From: an uncultured Bacteroidota bacterium
Lineage (GTDB): Bacteria; Bacteroidota; Bacteroidia; Bacteroidales; WCHB1-69
Reading direction: 5' to 3'
Length of the DNA stretch: 33,982 bases
Assembly (NCBI GenBank): GCA_902774175.1
Contig: CACYHG010000030.1
Span: forward strand, 1-33,982
Every line of letters starts with the position of its first letter. Position 1 is the first letter of the stretch. Positions 22,228 through 31,625 of the stretch are shown here, one piece after another. The notes under the pieces were generated by a model. The model saw only the letters and a program-made list of their open reading frames with translations, ran no database searches and was not told where the DNA came from. The position numbers and the translations under genes are program-made.

Positions 22228-23928
22228 ATGAGAAAGATCATTGAATGTGTGCCGAATTTCAGCGAAGGCCGCGACATGGAAGTCATCCGCCAGATCACGG
22301 CGGAAATTGAAAAAGTCAAGGGTGTGAAACTGCTGGATGTGGATCCGGGCGCAACCACAAACCGGACCGTTGTCACCTTTGTCGGTGAACCGGACGATGT
22401 GTGTGAGGCCGCCTTCCAGTGCGTCAAGAAGGCCAAACAACTGATTGACATGCGTCACCACAAGGGCGACCATCCGCGGTTCGGAGCCACCGACGTTTGT
22501 CCGCTGGTGCCTGTTGCGGACATCACCATGGAAGAGGTGGTGGTTTATGCCAGGAAACTGGCCGAACGCATCGCAAACGAGCTGCACATTCCCATATATT
22601 GCTACGAGAACGCCGCCTTCGAGGAGAAGAGGCGCAACCTGGCCAACTGCCGTCAGGGCGAATACGAGGCGCTGAAGGAGCGCATCGAAAGCCAGGAGTG
22701 GAAGCCCTGCTTCGGCCCCTGCAAATACGACGAGGAGATTGCCCGCTCCGGAGCAACCGCCGTCAGTGCGAGGGAATTCCTGGTTGCCGTAAACTACAAC
22801 CTCAACACCACATCCACCCGTAGGGCGAATGCCATCGCCTTTGACGTGCGCGAGAAGGGCCGCCCCAAACGGGAGGGCAACCCCATCACCGGCAAGGCTG
22901 TCAAGGATGAGAACGGCAACCCTGTAATGATTCCCGGCACGCTGAAGTCAACCAAGGCCATCGGCTGGTACATCAGGGAATACGGCATCGCCCAGGTGTC
23001 GATGAACCTGACCAATATCTCCGTGACGCCGCTGCATGTGGCCTTCGAGGAGGTGTGCCGCTGCGCCGCCAACCGCGGCATCCGCGTCACCGGCTGCGAA
23101 ATCGTGGGGCTTATACCCAAGAAGGTGCTGATCGAAGCCGCCCGCTTCTACCTGAAAAAACAGCACCGCTCCCTCGGCATCAGCGAAAGCGAGATGGTGA
23201 AAATCGCCGTCAAGTCGATGGGTCTGGACGACCTGAAACCATTCAACCCACAGGAAAAGGTTATCGAATACCTGATTGAAGCCGACAACAAGGAGGAGAA
23301 GTTAGTGGACATGACCTGCACCGCATTTGCCGACGAGACCGCATCGGAAAGCCCGGCACCCGGCGGCGGATCCATCTCCGCATACATGGGCGCGCTCGGC
23401 GCCGCACTCGGCACGATGGTGGCCAACCTCTCCTCACACAAGCCCGGATGGGACGAGCGTTGGGAGGAATTCTCGGTATGGGCGGAAAAGGGCGAGGCTC
23501 TCAAGAACGAGCTTCTGCATCTGGTGGACGAGGACACACGCTCCTTTAACCGCATCATGGACGCCTTCGGCATGCCGAAGAAGAACGATGAGGAGAAGGC
23601 ACTCCGTTCACAGGCCATCCAGGCAGCGACAAAATATGCCATAGAGGTGCCGTTCCGCACCATGCAGAAATCCTTCGAGGTATTTGAAATCTGCGAGGCG
23701 ATGGTTGACACCGGCAACCCCAACTCGGTCTCGGACGCCGGCGTAGGAGCCTTGTGCGCCCGTTCCGCCGTCATGGGAGCTTTCCTGAATGTCAAGATCA
23801 ATGCCTCTTCCTTGAAAGACAAGGAATTTGTGGAGCAAATCATGGCACAGGCCTCCAAGTTGGAGCAGGATGCCAGGAAAAAGGAGGCGGAGATTCTTGC
23901 AAAAGTGCACCGGATTATTGAAGGTTAA
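22228..23928 (+). CDS. ftcD: Bifunctional glutamate formimidoyltransferase / formimidoyl-THF cyclodeaminase
   Basis: A 566-residue two-domain enzyme of histidine breakdown. The N-terminal formiminotransferase moves the formimino group of N-formiminoglutamate to tetrahydrofolate; the C-terminal cyclodeaminase then releases ammonia to give methenyl-THF. The first part has V-P-N-F-S-E-G-R-D, D-P-G-A-T-T-N-R-T-V-V-T-F and M-R-H-H-K-G-D-H-P-R-F-G-A-T-D-V, which includes the catalytic histidine. The cyclodeaminase begins near residue 365 with T-A-S-E-S-P-A-P-G-G-G-S-I-S-A-Y-M-G. Length is that of the usual fused form. The other hut genes are not in view. The downstream outer-membrane protein gene and kdtA follow closely, so they likely share a transcript. 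Confidence 0.95.
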   Translation: MRKIIECVPNFSEGRDMEVIRQITAEIEKVKGVKLLDVDPGATTNRTVVTFVGEPDDVCEAAFQCVKKAKQLIDMRHHKGDHPRFGATDVCPLVPVADITMEEVVVYARKLAERIANELHIPIYCYENAAFEEKRRNLANCRQGEYEALKERIESQEWKPCFGPCKYDEEIARSGATAVSAREFLVAVNYNLNTTSTRRANAIAFDVREKGRPKREGNPITGKAVKDENGNPVMIPGTLKSTKAIGWYIREYGIAQVSMNLTNISVTPLHVAFEEVCRCAANRGIRVTGCEIVGLIPKKVLIEAARFYLKKQHRSLGISESEMVKIAVKSMGLDDLKPFNPQEKVIEYLIEADNKEEKLVDMTCTAFADETASESPAPGGGSISAYMGALGAALGTMVANLSSHKPGWDERWEEFSVWAEKGEALKNELLHLVDEDTRSFNRIMDAFGMPKKNDEEKALRSQAIQAATKYAIEVPFRTMQKSFEVFEICEAMVDTGNPNSVSDAGVGALCARSAVMGAFLNVKINASSLKDKEFVEQIMAQASKLEQDARKKEAEILAKVHRIIEG

Positions 23929-23943
23929 ATGCAAATGTCCCAC

Positions 23944-24723
23944 ATGAAGACTTTAAGGAGACTGATTCTCGGCAGCCTGCTGCTTGCCGGCACCTCACCT
24001 CTCCCCGCGCAACTCCAGATGCGGGTTTCAAAGACGGATTCCGCCGGCATGATGGTGTACACAGCCGCCAACTACAGCTATTCCCTCCCGTATGCCGACC
24101 TCTTTAAGGAGACCACCGGATTCATGGGTGTAGGGGCCGACCTCGGTTTGAAGACCAAATCCAACTGGAGTTTTGAAACCGGATTCAACTATTATTTCTC
24201 CGGAAAAGTCAAGGGGACGGACTCACTGTTCAGACTGATCACCAACAGCACAGGCTCAATAATGGACGGGGACGGCCAGCCTGCCGACATTGATGTGGAC
24301 ATGCGGATGTGGAGTCTCCGGCTGGCTGTGGGAAAGATTTTCCCCATCAGTCAGGACCACCGGAATTCCGGCATACAGGCCAAAATCGGGGCAGCTTATA
24401 GCCAAAGGTATATCTATATCAAGAATCCTGACAATCGTGTGGCGGCCTTGAGCGGCGATTACAAGAAGGGGTATGACAGGCTGACGGGCGGATTCGGCCT
24501 CTACCAGTTCGTGGGCTACGTGCATCTGTCCAAAACCAAGTACAACTGCTTCTACATCGGTTTGGAGGCGACGGAATGCTTCTCGAAACGGCAGCGCGAA
24601 TGGGACTTCTCCCTGATGGGTCAGGATGACAGAAGATTCACTGACATTTGGATCGGATTAAAGGCGGGATGGATTATCCCTTTGTATAAGAAAGAGGATC
24701 AGGACACCTATTATTTCAGGTAA
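23944..24723 (+). CDS. Outer-membrane beta-barrel-like protein of unknown function
   Basis: About 259 residues from the ATG at 23944, 15 nt after ftcD (the frame is open from 23929). A signal peptide (L-I-L-G-S-L-L-L-A-G-T-S-P-L-P-A-Q) is followed by alternating hydrophobic strands with Gly/aromatic pairs (G-A-D-L-G-L-K-T-K, F-E-T-G-F-N-Y-Y, S-L-R-L-A-V-G-K-I, F-Y-I-G-L-E-A, I-G-L-K-A-G-W). This suits an 8- to 10-strand barrel in the outer membrane. It has no clear named family. The stop TAA overlaps the ATG of the kdtA frame (taATG) by one base, so the two are translated together. It could be a lipid- or LPS-related envelope protein by context only. Confidence 0.7.
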   Translation: MKTLRRLILGSLLLAGTSPLPAQLQMRVSKTDSAGMMVYTAANYSYSLPYADLFKETTGFMGVGADLGLKTKSNWSFETGFNYYFSGKVKGTDSLFRLITNSTGSIMDGDGQPADIDVDMRMWSLRLAVGKIFPISQDHRNSGIQAKIGAAYSQRYIYIKNPDNRVAALSGDYKKGYDRLTGGFGLYQFVGYVHLSKTKYNCFYIGLEATECFSKRQREWDFSLMGQDDRRFTDIWIGLKAGWIIPLYKKEDQDTYYFR

Positions 24724-25962
24724 TGAAGCTGTTGTATAACATAGGCATTTTTTTGTACGGACTTGGCATCCATCTGATGGCCATCACCAACGACAAGGCC
24801 AAATCCTGGAAACTTGGGCGGCAGTACATTTTTGCAGCACTGCGGATGCAAATCAACTTACGGGGAATTTGAGCAGGGCAAACCGCTGATTGAAAGGATA
24901 AGACGTGACCACCCCGAATACAAGGTGCTGCTGACATTCTTCTCCCCGTCAGGGTACAAGCACTTCTGTAACTACGACAAGGCGGACTACATCTTCTACC
25001 TGCCTCTGGACAGGCCATACAATGCCAAGCGTTTTCTTGACATTGTACATCCACAATACATTTTCTTCATAAAATACGAATACTGGTTTAACTATATCCG
25101 TGAGGCCTACCGACGGAAAATCCCCTTTTATGTGGTTTCGGCCATTTTCCGTCCGGACCAGTATTTCTTCCGTTTTTACGGGAAATGGTTTCTCAGGCAG
25201 CTGCGCAAGATCACCTTCCTCTTTGTTCAGAACGAAGATTCGAGACACCTGCTGCAGCACCATAACATAATGCAGTGCGAGGTCTATGGCGACACCCGCT
25301 TCGACACCGTGCTGGAGACCGTCCGTGAGGTTCAGGAGAATGAGATTGTACGCCGTTTCAGCGAAGGACGCCGCGTAATCATTGCCGGAAGCACATGGGA
25401 ACCTGACGAGCAGATTCTTCACAAGCTGCTTGCCGACACAAGCTATTCAATGATCCTCACCCCGCACGAAGTCAGTCCGGCACGTATTGAATCCATCGCA
25501 CAACTGTTTCAGGATATCGAAAGCATAAAATATTCCGATGCGAAAGCCCGCGACAAACGGGATTTTTCCGGCATACGCCTGCTGGTCATCGACACCGTGG
25601 GGCTGCTTAAGACGCTTTACCAATATGCCCAGGTCGCATACATCGGCGGCGGCTTCGGACGGGGCATACACAACACCTTGGAGGCTGCCACCTTCGGACT
25701 CCCGATTATTTTCGGTCCGAAATACGGCCATTTCAAGGAGGCATGCGACCTTGTCGACTGGGGCGGCGCCTTCTGTGTGCACAACAGCAAGGAGCTGAAG
25801 GAGACCTTCAGCAATCTCACATCAGACGAGACGCTGCTGCAGAAGACAGGACAACTCTGCCGCAACTACGTGAACTGGCATACAGGCATCAGCGAACGCA
25901 TACTTAAGCGTGCGATAGGAGCCCCATCCGACGCGGCCACGGAGACAGCCTCCGTTCAGTGA
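24723..25962 (+). pseudogene. kdtA: kdtA (waaA), 3-deoxy-D-manno-octulosonic acid transferase, disrupted near the 5' end
   Basis: KdtA adds Kdo to lipid IVA at the inner membrane. The expected N-terminal anchor (M-K-L-L-Y-N-I-G-I-F-L-Y-G-L-G-I-H) is encoded from the ATG at 24723, whose stop TAA/ATG overlap with the gene before is typical. That frame stops at 24870-24872. The rest of the enzyme continues in the next frame, open from 24778 to 25962: Y-G-E-F-E-Q-G-K-P-L-I-E-R, S-P-S-G-Y-K, V-Y-G-D-T-R-F-D, A-G-S-T-W-E-P-D, and G-G-G-F-G-R-G-I-H-N-T-L-E-A. The normal W-F-H-x-A-S before G-E-F is not readable, so a short piece as well as the frame appears lost. A TTG at 24814 would give 382 residues without the anchor. 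This may be a real lesion, a sequence error, or a shift during translation. Confidence 0.65.
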
Positions 25963-27818
25963 CAATACCACCGGTAGAGTTTCTGGAGATAGGCTTTGCT
26001 TTCCTTTTCCACAATATTATAATGTAAATTGTCGCCATAGAAGGTGGAGTGCCATCCCTCACCTGTCTGCTCACCCACGTATGCTGCCTGCGGACGGATC
26101 CACCCTGAGCCCGTATAGGATTCAAAATAGGCGTACTGCGGCGCATACGGATGGAACATGTCCTTTCCCCAGCCATAGGCGGAGGCATCCAAACCGAGCT
26201 GGCGCAGCAGCGAAATGGCAACATCAACCTGCGAAACGACACGGTCGCATTTTTTCCCGCGCAGGCAGGCGGGCAGCACCTCCCCATAGAGAAGGCACGG
26301 GACATGCTGGTATTCGGGCGTCAGGTTCCTTGTGCCCAGATGGGTGGGATGGCTGTGGTCCCCCATGATGACAAACAGTGTGTTCGGATACCATGCCTCA
26401 CCCCGCACCGACTCAAAATAACGTCCGAGAAAATAATCGCAGTATCGGGCCGAATTCAGGAAGGGGGTCTCCTCATGGCTTATGGGCACCACGCCGACCT
26501 CTCGGAGACGCGGCTGGTCATAAGGGCTGTGGGAGCTCAAGGTGAAAAGCACGCTCATGAAAGGCTCCCGCTCCGAGTTCAAAGCGGCATGGTGTATGTC
26601 GAAAAGATACTGGTCATGGATGCCTAATTTGCCACGCGGAAGCCTGCGGTCCAAATCCTTCTCCTCCACCATCCGTTCAAAACCGCAATGGAGCAGATAG
26701 GAGCGGATGTTGCCGTAATCCAGGTTCCCGCCGAAATAGAACGAGGTGTGGTAGCCGGCCCTCTTCAGGTCAGCGGCAAGGGATGGCAAGCGGCTGTATT
26801 TTGAGAAATCATCCGTGATGTCATACATGGGCAGCGGCGGAAAACCGCTGAAGAGGCTGGCCATTGCCTGCTGCGAGCGGTGACCGTTCGAGTAGAAGCG
26901 GGTGAACAGCAGCCCCTCTGACTCCAACGAGTGGAAGCAGTCGGTAACACCACGTGTGCCGGAAAGGGTCTCTATAAGATCGGCCGACCAGCTTTCCAAC
27001 AGGATAAAGACAATGTTAACCTTTTTCCCGCCCCAAACGGAGACAACAGTGTCCTTTCCATATTGGCGCACATCGGAGACAACAGCCTCCGCTTCGGCAT
27101 CCTCCATGAAACTGTAGCGGTCGGGGTCGACATCCCCAAAATCGTAAAAGCTGCACATCAGGTTCCACGTGGGATTTACCGCCGCATCGTTCAGCATGGT
27201 GCAAGTGGAGTAAAAGGCGGCACTCTGGGTTATTGGAATCGCGTTGAGACCTCCGCGCATACCTACAAGGCAGAGCGCACCCGAAAAAAGCAGGGCAAGC
27301 GGTGACCAAAGCCAGCGCCGACGCACCGGCACCACCGCCGGACGTGACACCAGACGACGATATATCAGGAAAAAACCGCCCACCAACACGACGATGGCAA
27401 GTAGCGAAAACAGAAGTTGCCCGCCTGTGGCGGTCCGCACTATCTCCATCGGACGGCGCAGATACAGCAGTATCTTGTAGTTCAATTTTGAAAGCCATTC
27501 GCCATAAACGGCAATCTCCCCCATCTGCACCATGCTGCACACCAGCAGTTCCAACAAAACCACACCATCGGCCAGGACAGTGAGAAACGGCTTGCGGAAA
27601 CAGAGCATGAGCGAAAGCAGCAGGATTGACGGAGCCATCAGATAGCAGGCCGCAGAGGCGTCCAGGCGCAAGGCGTGCGGAAAACAGGCTGCAACCTCAC
27701 CAAAGGGCACACCGGCAGCCATGCCGTGATAGGCTGTCAGGAAGATGAGCCGTCCCACGAAAAAGAAGCAGATCCAAAAGAGGAACAGCTTTACCGATGT
27801 GAGCAGATAGGATTTCAT
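25956..27818 (-). CDS. LTA synthase / phosphoglycerol transferase-family membrane protein (sulfatase fold)
   Basis: A 620-residue inner-membrane protein. Five hydrophobic segments fill residues 1-190, then an alkaline-phosphatase-like domain projects outside. It carries V-N-I-V-F-I-L-L-E-S-W-S, an S-N-G-H-R-S-Q-Q loop, G-I-H-D-Q-Y-L-F, L-S-S-H-S-P-Y and I-M-G-D-H-S-H, the order seen in lipoteichoic acid synthase and MdoB-type phosphoglycerol transferases. In those the loop usually holds a nucleophilic Thr; here Ser315 stands at what looks like that spot. The acceptor is unknown; in Gram-negatives it may be a glycan or lipid. It is the last gene of a minus-strand string, 4 nt after the M3 peptidase gene, and its end overlaps kdtA's end by 7 nt on the other strand. 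Confidence 0.85.
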   Translation of the reverse strand: MKSYLLTSVKLFLFWICFFFVGRLIFLTAYHGMAAGVPFGEVAACFPHALRLDASAACYLMAPSILLLSLMLCFRKPFLTVLADGVVLLELLVCSMVQMGEIAVYGEWLSKLNYKILLYLRRPMEIVRTATGGQLLFSLLAIVVLVGGFFLIYRRLVSRPAVVPVRRRWLWSPLALLFSGALCLVGMRGGLNAIPITQSAAFYSTCTMLNDAAVNPTWNLMCSFYDFGDVDPDRYSFMEDAEAEAVVSDVRQYGKDTVVSVWGGKKVNIVFILLESWSADLIETLSGTRGVTDCFHSLESEGLLFTRFYSNGHRSQQAMASLFSGFPPLPMYDITDDFSKYSRLPSLAADLKRAGYHTSFYFGGNLDYGNIRSYLLHCGFERMVEEKDLDRRLPRGKLGIHDQYLFDIHHAALNSEREPFMSVLFTLSSHSPYDQPRLREVGVVPISHEETPFLNSARYCDYFLGRYFESVRGEAWYPNTLFVIMGDHSHPTHLGTRNLTPEYQHVPCLLYGEVLPACLRGKKCDRVVSQVDVAISLLRQLGLDASAYGWGKDMFHPYAPQYAYFESYTGSGWIRPQAAYVGEQTGEGWHSTFYGDNLHYNIVEKESKAYLQKLYRWYCH

Positions 27819-27822
27819 GTCA

Positions 27823-29943
27823 CTACATCAGACCACGTTTGCGAAGCAGCGGCTGTATGGTCGGGTCCTGACCGCGGAAACGTCTGTAAAGCAGTGCAGG
27901 GTCCTCGGTAAATCCCTTTTCAAGGATGTTTTTGCGGAACGAGGTTGCCACCTCCCGATTGAAGATGCCCTTCTCCTTGAACAGTTCAAAGGCATCGGCA
28001 TCCAGAACAGCGGACCAGGTGTAACTGTAATAGCCTGCCGAATAGCCGGAGGCTGAAGCGAAAACATGCTGGAAATAGGTGCTGCGGTAACGGGAGATTA
28101 TCGATGGGATAAGGCCGTACTTACGCATCGCGGAATCCTCAAACTGCAGCGGCGAACCGAAATCGGCCTTCACCATGGTGTGGTAATCCATATCCAACAG
28201 CGAGGCGGCTATAAGCTCGGTATTGGCAAAACCCTGCCCGTATGTTGCAGCGGCCTGTATCTTTGCAATAAGCTTTTCGGGAATGGTGTCACCGGTCTGG
28301 TAATGCTGCGCATAAAGCCGCATCATCTCCGGATGCGAAGCCCAGTTTTCCATAATCTGTGAAGGGAGCTCGACAAAATCGCGGGGCACGTTGGTGCCGC
28401 CCAGCGAACGGTAGTGGCAGCGGCTCAACAGACCGTGCATCGCATGGCCGAATTCATGGAAAAAGGTTTCCGCCTCGTCAAAATTCAGCAGGGACGGATG
28501 CTCCCCGACCGGACGCGGAAAGTTATAGACCAACGAAATGACCGGAAGCACAGGATGCCCGTCCTCCGTGCGGCACTGGCTGCGGAACTCCGTCATCCAG
28601 GCGCCGCTGCGCTTGCTTTCACGGGTATAATAATCCAGATAGAGCACACCGATAACGCTGTCGGCGTCATACACCTCATAAGCCACAGCATCGGGATGAT
28701 ATACGGGAATCTCCTTGTTTAGTTTGAAATTCAGTCCGTAAAGGCGGTTTGCAAGCATGAAGACCCCGTCACGCACATGTTCCAGCTGGAAATAGGGGCG
28801 TATCTCCTCATCACTCAAATCGTATTTCTCCTTCCGGACCTTTTCGGCATAATAGCGCCAATCCCAGGGTTGCAGTTCGAAGCCTCCGCCATTTTTTCCA
28901 ATCAGACGGCGGTATTCTTCTGCCTCTTCGGAGGCTTTGCGCAGCGCAGGAGTCCAGACCTGTTTCAGCAGCTTATAGACCGCATCCGGTGTTTTTGCCA
29001 TACAGTCGTCCAGCACATAGTCCGCATGGGTGCGGTAACCGAGCAGTTGGGCCCGTTCCGCCCGCAAAGAGACAATCTCGCGGATAATGCCGTTATTGTC
29101 GTAGGGGCCTCCGTCGCAACGGCTGGAATAGGCCTCCCATATCTCCTGACGCTTTTCACGGCTGTCAGCATATTGGAGGAAAGGCATCAGGCTGGGGTTA
29201 TGCAGGGTGAAGACCCATTTGCCCTTGGTTTCGGGCTTTTCGTCAGCCAGCGTCGAGGCCGCGGCAATCTGGGAGGCGGAAAGCCCCTTCAGATCAGCCT
29301 TGTCTCCAATCACCAGCTGATAGGCGTTGGTGGCGGCAAGCACATTGTTTCCGAATTTCAGGGTCAGGGTGGAGAGCTGCTCGTTGATGGCACGGAAACG
29401 CTCCTGCTTCTCCAACGGAAGGCCTGCACCGCCACGGACAAAATTCTTATAGGTCTCCTCAAGCAGACGCAGCTGCTCCCCCTCCAGATCCAGACGATCA
29501 CGCATCTCATACACCGTCCTCACCCTTTTGAACAGAGCCTCGTTCAGGTTGATGTCGTCACCGTGGGCGGAGAGCTTGGGACTTATTGACTCCGCAATGT
29601 TGTTCATCTCTTCGCTATTGTTGGTCTCACACATGTTGAAGAAGACCGCACTGACCTCGTTCAGCAGCTCCCCGCTGTACTCCAGCGCCTCAATGGTGTT
29701 CTCGAAGGTGGGATCCTGCGGGTTGGAAGTTATTGCGGCGACCTCCTCCTTCTGCTGCCGCATGCCCTCTTCAAAGGCCGGAATAAAATGTTCAGGTTTC
29801 AGCCGGTCAAACGCCGGCACCCCATAAGGGGTCTCAGACTTGGAAAAAAAAGGGTTGTTCATGTCCAGACGCTTTTCGGTTTTGGAATGGTGACAGGATG
29901 CCAACAGGCACACTGGCAATACAATGGATAAAAACTTTTTCAT
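27823..29943 (-). CDS. dcp: M3-family peptidyl-dipeptidase (Dcp-like) lipoprotein
   Basis: A 706-residue zinc metallopeptidase that would remove C-terminal dipeptides from short peptides, here in the periplasm. The signal ends L-L-A-S-C, a lipobox. The active site is F-F-H-E-F-G-H-A-M-H-G near residues 490-500 (H-E-x-x-H with the downstream Glu region), and the family's C-terminal segment with Y-S-A-G-Y-Y-S-Y-T-W-S is intact. Length is normal for Dcp. It starts 9 nt after the DUF4956 gene and ends 4 nt before the LTA-synthase-like gene. The gene symbol reflects family similarity, not a proven substrate. Confidence 0.92.
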   Translation of the reverse strand: MKKFLSIVLPVCLLASCHHSKTEKRLDMNNPFFSKSETPYGVPAFDRLKPEHFIPAFEEGMRQQKEEVAAITSNPQDPTFENTIEALEYSGELLNEVSAVFFNMCETNNSEEMNNIAESISPKLSAHGDDINLNEALFKRVRTVYEMRDRLDLEGEQLRLLEETYKNFVRGGAGLPLEKQERFRAINEQLSTLTLKFGNNVLAATNAYQLVIGDKADLKGLSASQIAAASTLADEKPETKGKWVFTLHNPSLMPFLQYADSREKRQEIWEAYSSRCDGGPYDNNGIIREIVSLRAERAQLLGYRTHADYVLDDCMAKTPDAVYKLLKQVWTPALRKASEEAEEYRRLIGKNGGGFELQPWDWRYYAEKVRKEKYDLSDEEIRPYFQLEHVRDGVFMLANRLYGLNFKLNKEIPVYHPDAVAYEVYDADSVIGVLYLDYYTRESKRSGAWMTEFRSQCRTEDGHPVLPVISLVYNFPRPVGEHPSLLNFDEAETFFHEFGHAMHGLLSRCHYRSLGGTNVPRDFVELPSQIMENWASHPEMMRLYAQHYQTGDTIPEKLIAKIQAAATYGQGFANTELIAASLLDMDYHTMVKADFGSPLQFEDSAMRKYGLIPSIISRYRSTYFQHVFASASGYSAGYYSYTWSAVLDADAFELFKEKGIFNREVATSFRKNILEKGFTEDPALLYRRFRGQDPTIQPLLRKRGLM

Positions 29944-29952
29944 ATTTTGAAA

Positions 29953-30813
29953 CTATTTGTCGATTTTTGTAATTGTGTTTACGGTATTGCTTTCGCCCCT
30001 ACCCAAACGATAAATAACCTTTATGATGGCGGAATCCTTCAAAAAATCCACATGACCGATTTCAAGATTCTCCACCTTGACGCCCAACCGCTTTTCAATG
30101 TCGGCGACCAGTTCGTCATGCCGTTCCGGCACAATAAGCTCTATACGGTCATATTGGACAAGCTTCGTGGTTGTCCTTGCCACAACAAGCCCGCTTTCCA
30201 GCACAGCCACCAGACAAATTATCAGCAGATTGACGACAGAAGCGACCAGCAGGATGCCGGCGTCCAGTTCAAAATGCGGATTCATACCAGCCGCACCCGT
30301 CTCATTGTAGAGCGGAGCAAGCCCGTTCATGGCCGCCACCGCAATAATGACGAACAGATAGGTCATTTCACGAATCGGAACGGTTTCGGTCCGGTAACGG
30401 ATTATGCCGAAAATGGCGAACAGCCCCAAAGTGAGCCCCACCCCAATGGAGACATTGCCCATAATATAGAGCAGAAGCAGCATCGCGCTGGAAAAGACCA
30501 TGAATGTGAAAAAGAAGTCGCGCCGGCGGCTCCTGCGGTAATAGAGCAGGCCGACAATCACCAGCGAAGCGACCAGGTTGAGGCCGAAACGTATGCCCAA
30601 CTCCGCAAGATACTGCCTTACAGTCATCCGGGCAACCGGAACATACTGGGCATTTTCCAAATATGTGTCATCCTCCAAAGGATTCTCCTCGTAAGATTCC
30701 GTCGGATCGGCAGCAGCGACCGTGGCTCCGGTCACAGCCTCCGGCCTGTTTTGCGCCATAATGGGCAAAATAAGGAGCATAGTTAAAACAAGTGTGATAA
30801 TCCGTTTGCACAT
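29953..30813 (-). CDS. DUF4956-family membrane protein
   Basis: A 286-residue protein with an N-terminal hydrophobic signal (I-I-T-L-V-L-T-M-L-L-I-L-P-I-M-A-Q) and about four membrane segments in residues 80-210 (G-L-N-L-V-A-S-L-V-I-V-G-L, F-M-V-F-S-S-A-M-L-L-L-L-Y-I, L-F-A-I-F-G-I-I-R-Y-R-T, L-F-V-I-I-A-V-A-A). The F-A-I-F-G-I-I-R-Y-R-T-E motif is the DUF4956 hallmark. A soluble C-terminal domain of about 75 residues follows. The family is typically encoded beside VTC-type polyphosphate polymerases, as it is here (11 nt gap), and is thought to act with them in the membrane. Exact function not known. Confidence 0.88.
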   Translation of the reverse strand: MCKRIITLVLTMLLILPIMAQNRPEAVTGATVAAADPTESYEENPLEDDTYLENAQYVPVARMTVRQYLAELGIRFGLNLVASLVIVGLLYYRRSRRRDFFFTFMVFSSAMLLLLYIMGNVSIGVGLTLGLFAIFGIIRYRTETVPIREMTYLFVIIAVAAMNGLAPLYNETGAAGMNPHFELDAGILLVASVVNLLIICLVAVLESGLVVARTTTKLVQYDRIELIVPERHDELVADIEKRLGVKVENLEIGHVDFLKDSAIIKVIYRLGRGESNTVNTITKIDK

Positions 30814-30824
30814 ATCATATCGGT

Positions 30825-31625
30825 TTATGTTAAAGACTGATTAATTATTTTCTCTATTTTTCTAATTTTCAATTTAAAACGATGTTTCGGCGCCTGCGGG
30901 TCCGTCAGTGCGGTGCCGATGCAGTACTTGCTCATCCGAAGCGGCTTCACCCGCAAGTCCAGCAGGATGCCCTTCATCTCACTGGCCGCACGTCCGTCCT
31001 GCTTCAGTTCGATGACCACAGCGTTGCCCAGAGTCCGTTCGTTCCCGGAGGGAAGATGCACAAAGCGCAGGTCGGTGTCAATGGTCAGACGTTCGGTTTT
31101 GGAGGCGTTAACGAGAGTAATCCTTCGGAACATCGTTTCCACGGAGGGATGCAGTTCCCCAGCCGGATAGCCGGTAATTCGGGTGATGAAATCCTCGCGT
31201 CCGGAATCCCCACGGAAATCGCGCAACACCTCGGCGGAGACTTCCATCCTCTTTTTCCTGGTCCGTCCCCTGTTGTTCTTTTTCTTGATTTCCAAAAATG
31301 TCTGTCCGCTGTTCACATACATGCGCGTGCGGATTTTCTGCCGCACAAGTTTCCGGTGCAGGTGCATCCTGTACATTTCAAGCGATTCGGTGTCAAAATA
31401 GACGGAATCGTACGGATTACTTTTCCCGGCGGATGTCTCCAGCACACGGTAGCCACGGAGCGCAGCCTCGCGGAGCAGCTCCACCAGGATGTTTTCATGG
31501 GTCACATATTTGGTGTCAATCCGGTTCATCAGTCCGATGGAATCCATTTCCGCCAGCGTGATGGTCGGCAAGGTCCGCATCACAGGATGAACTGAAAAGT
31601 CAATATGTCCGCTGTCACTTGGCAT
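30825..31625 (-). CDS. VTC-domain (polyphosphate polymerase-like) protein
   Basis: About 266 residues from the ATG at 31625; an ATG at 31580 would give 251. The frame is open to 31859, but the extra N-terminus runs antiparallel through the previous gene in another frame and has poor composition. The tunnel-shaped VTC domain is recognisable by L-M-N-R-I-D-T-K-Y, Y-F-D-T, K-I-R-T-R-M-Y, F-L-E-I-K-K-K, and A-V-V-I-E-L-K-Q, whose basic and acidic residues line the catalytic tunnel in eukaryotic Vtc4. The start overlaps the gene before by 11 nt. The pair with DUF4956 suggests polyphosphate or a related phosphate-polymer reaction. The activity is inferred from the fold. Confidence 0.82.
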   Translation of the reverse strand: MPSDSGHIDFSVHPVMRTLPTITLAEMDSIGLMNRIDTKYVTHENILVELLREAALRGYRVLETSAGKSNPYDSVYFDTESLEMYRMHLHRKLVRQKIRTRMYVNSGQTFLEIKKKNNRGRTRKKRMEVSAEVLRDFRGDSGREDFITRITGYPAGELHPSVETMFRRITLVNASKTERLTIDTDLRFVHLPSGNERTLGNAVVIELKQDGRAASEMKGILLDLRVKPLRMSKYCIGTALTDPQAPKHRFKLKIRKIEKIINQSLT

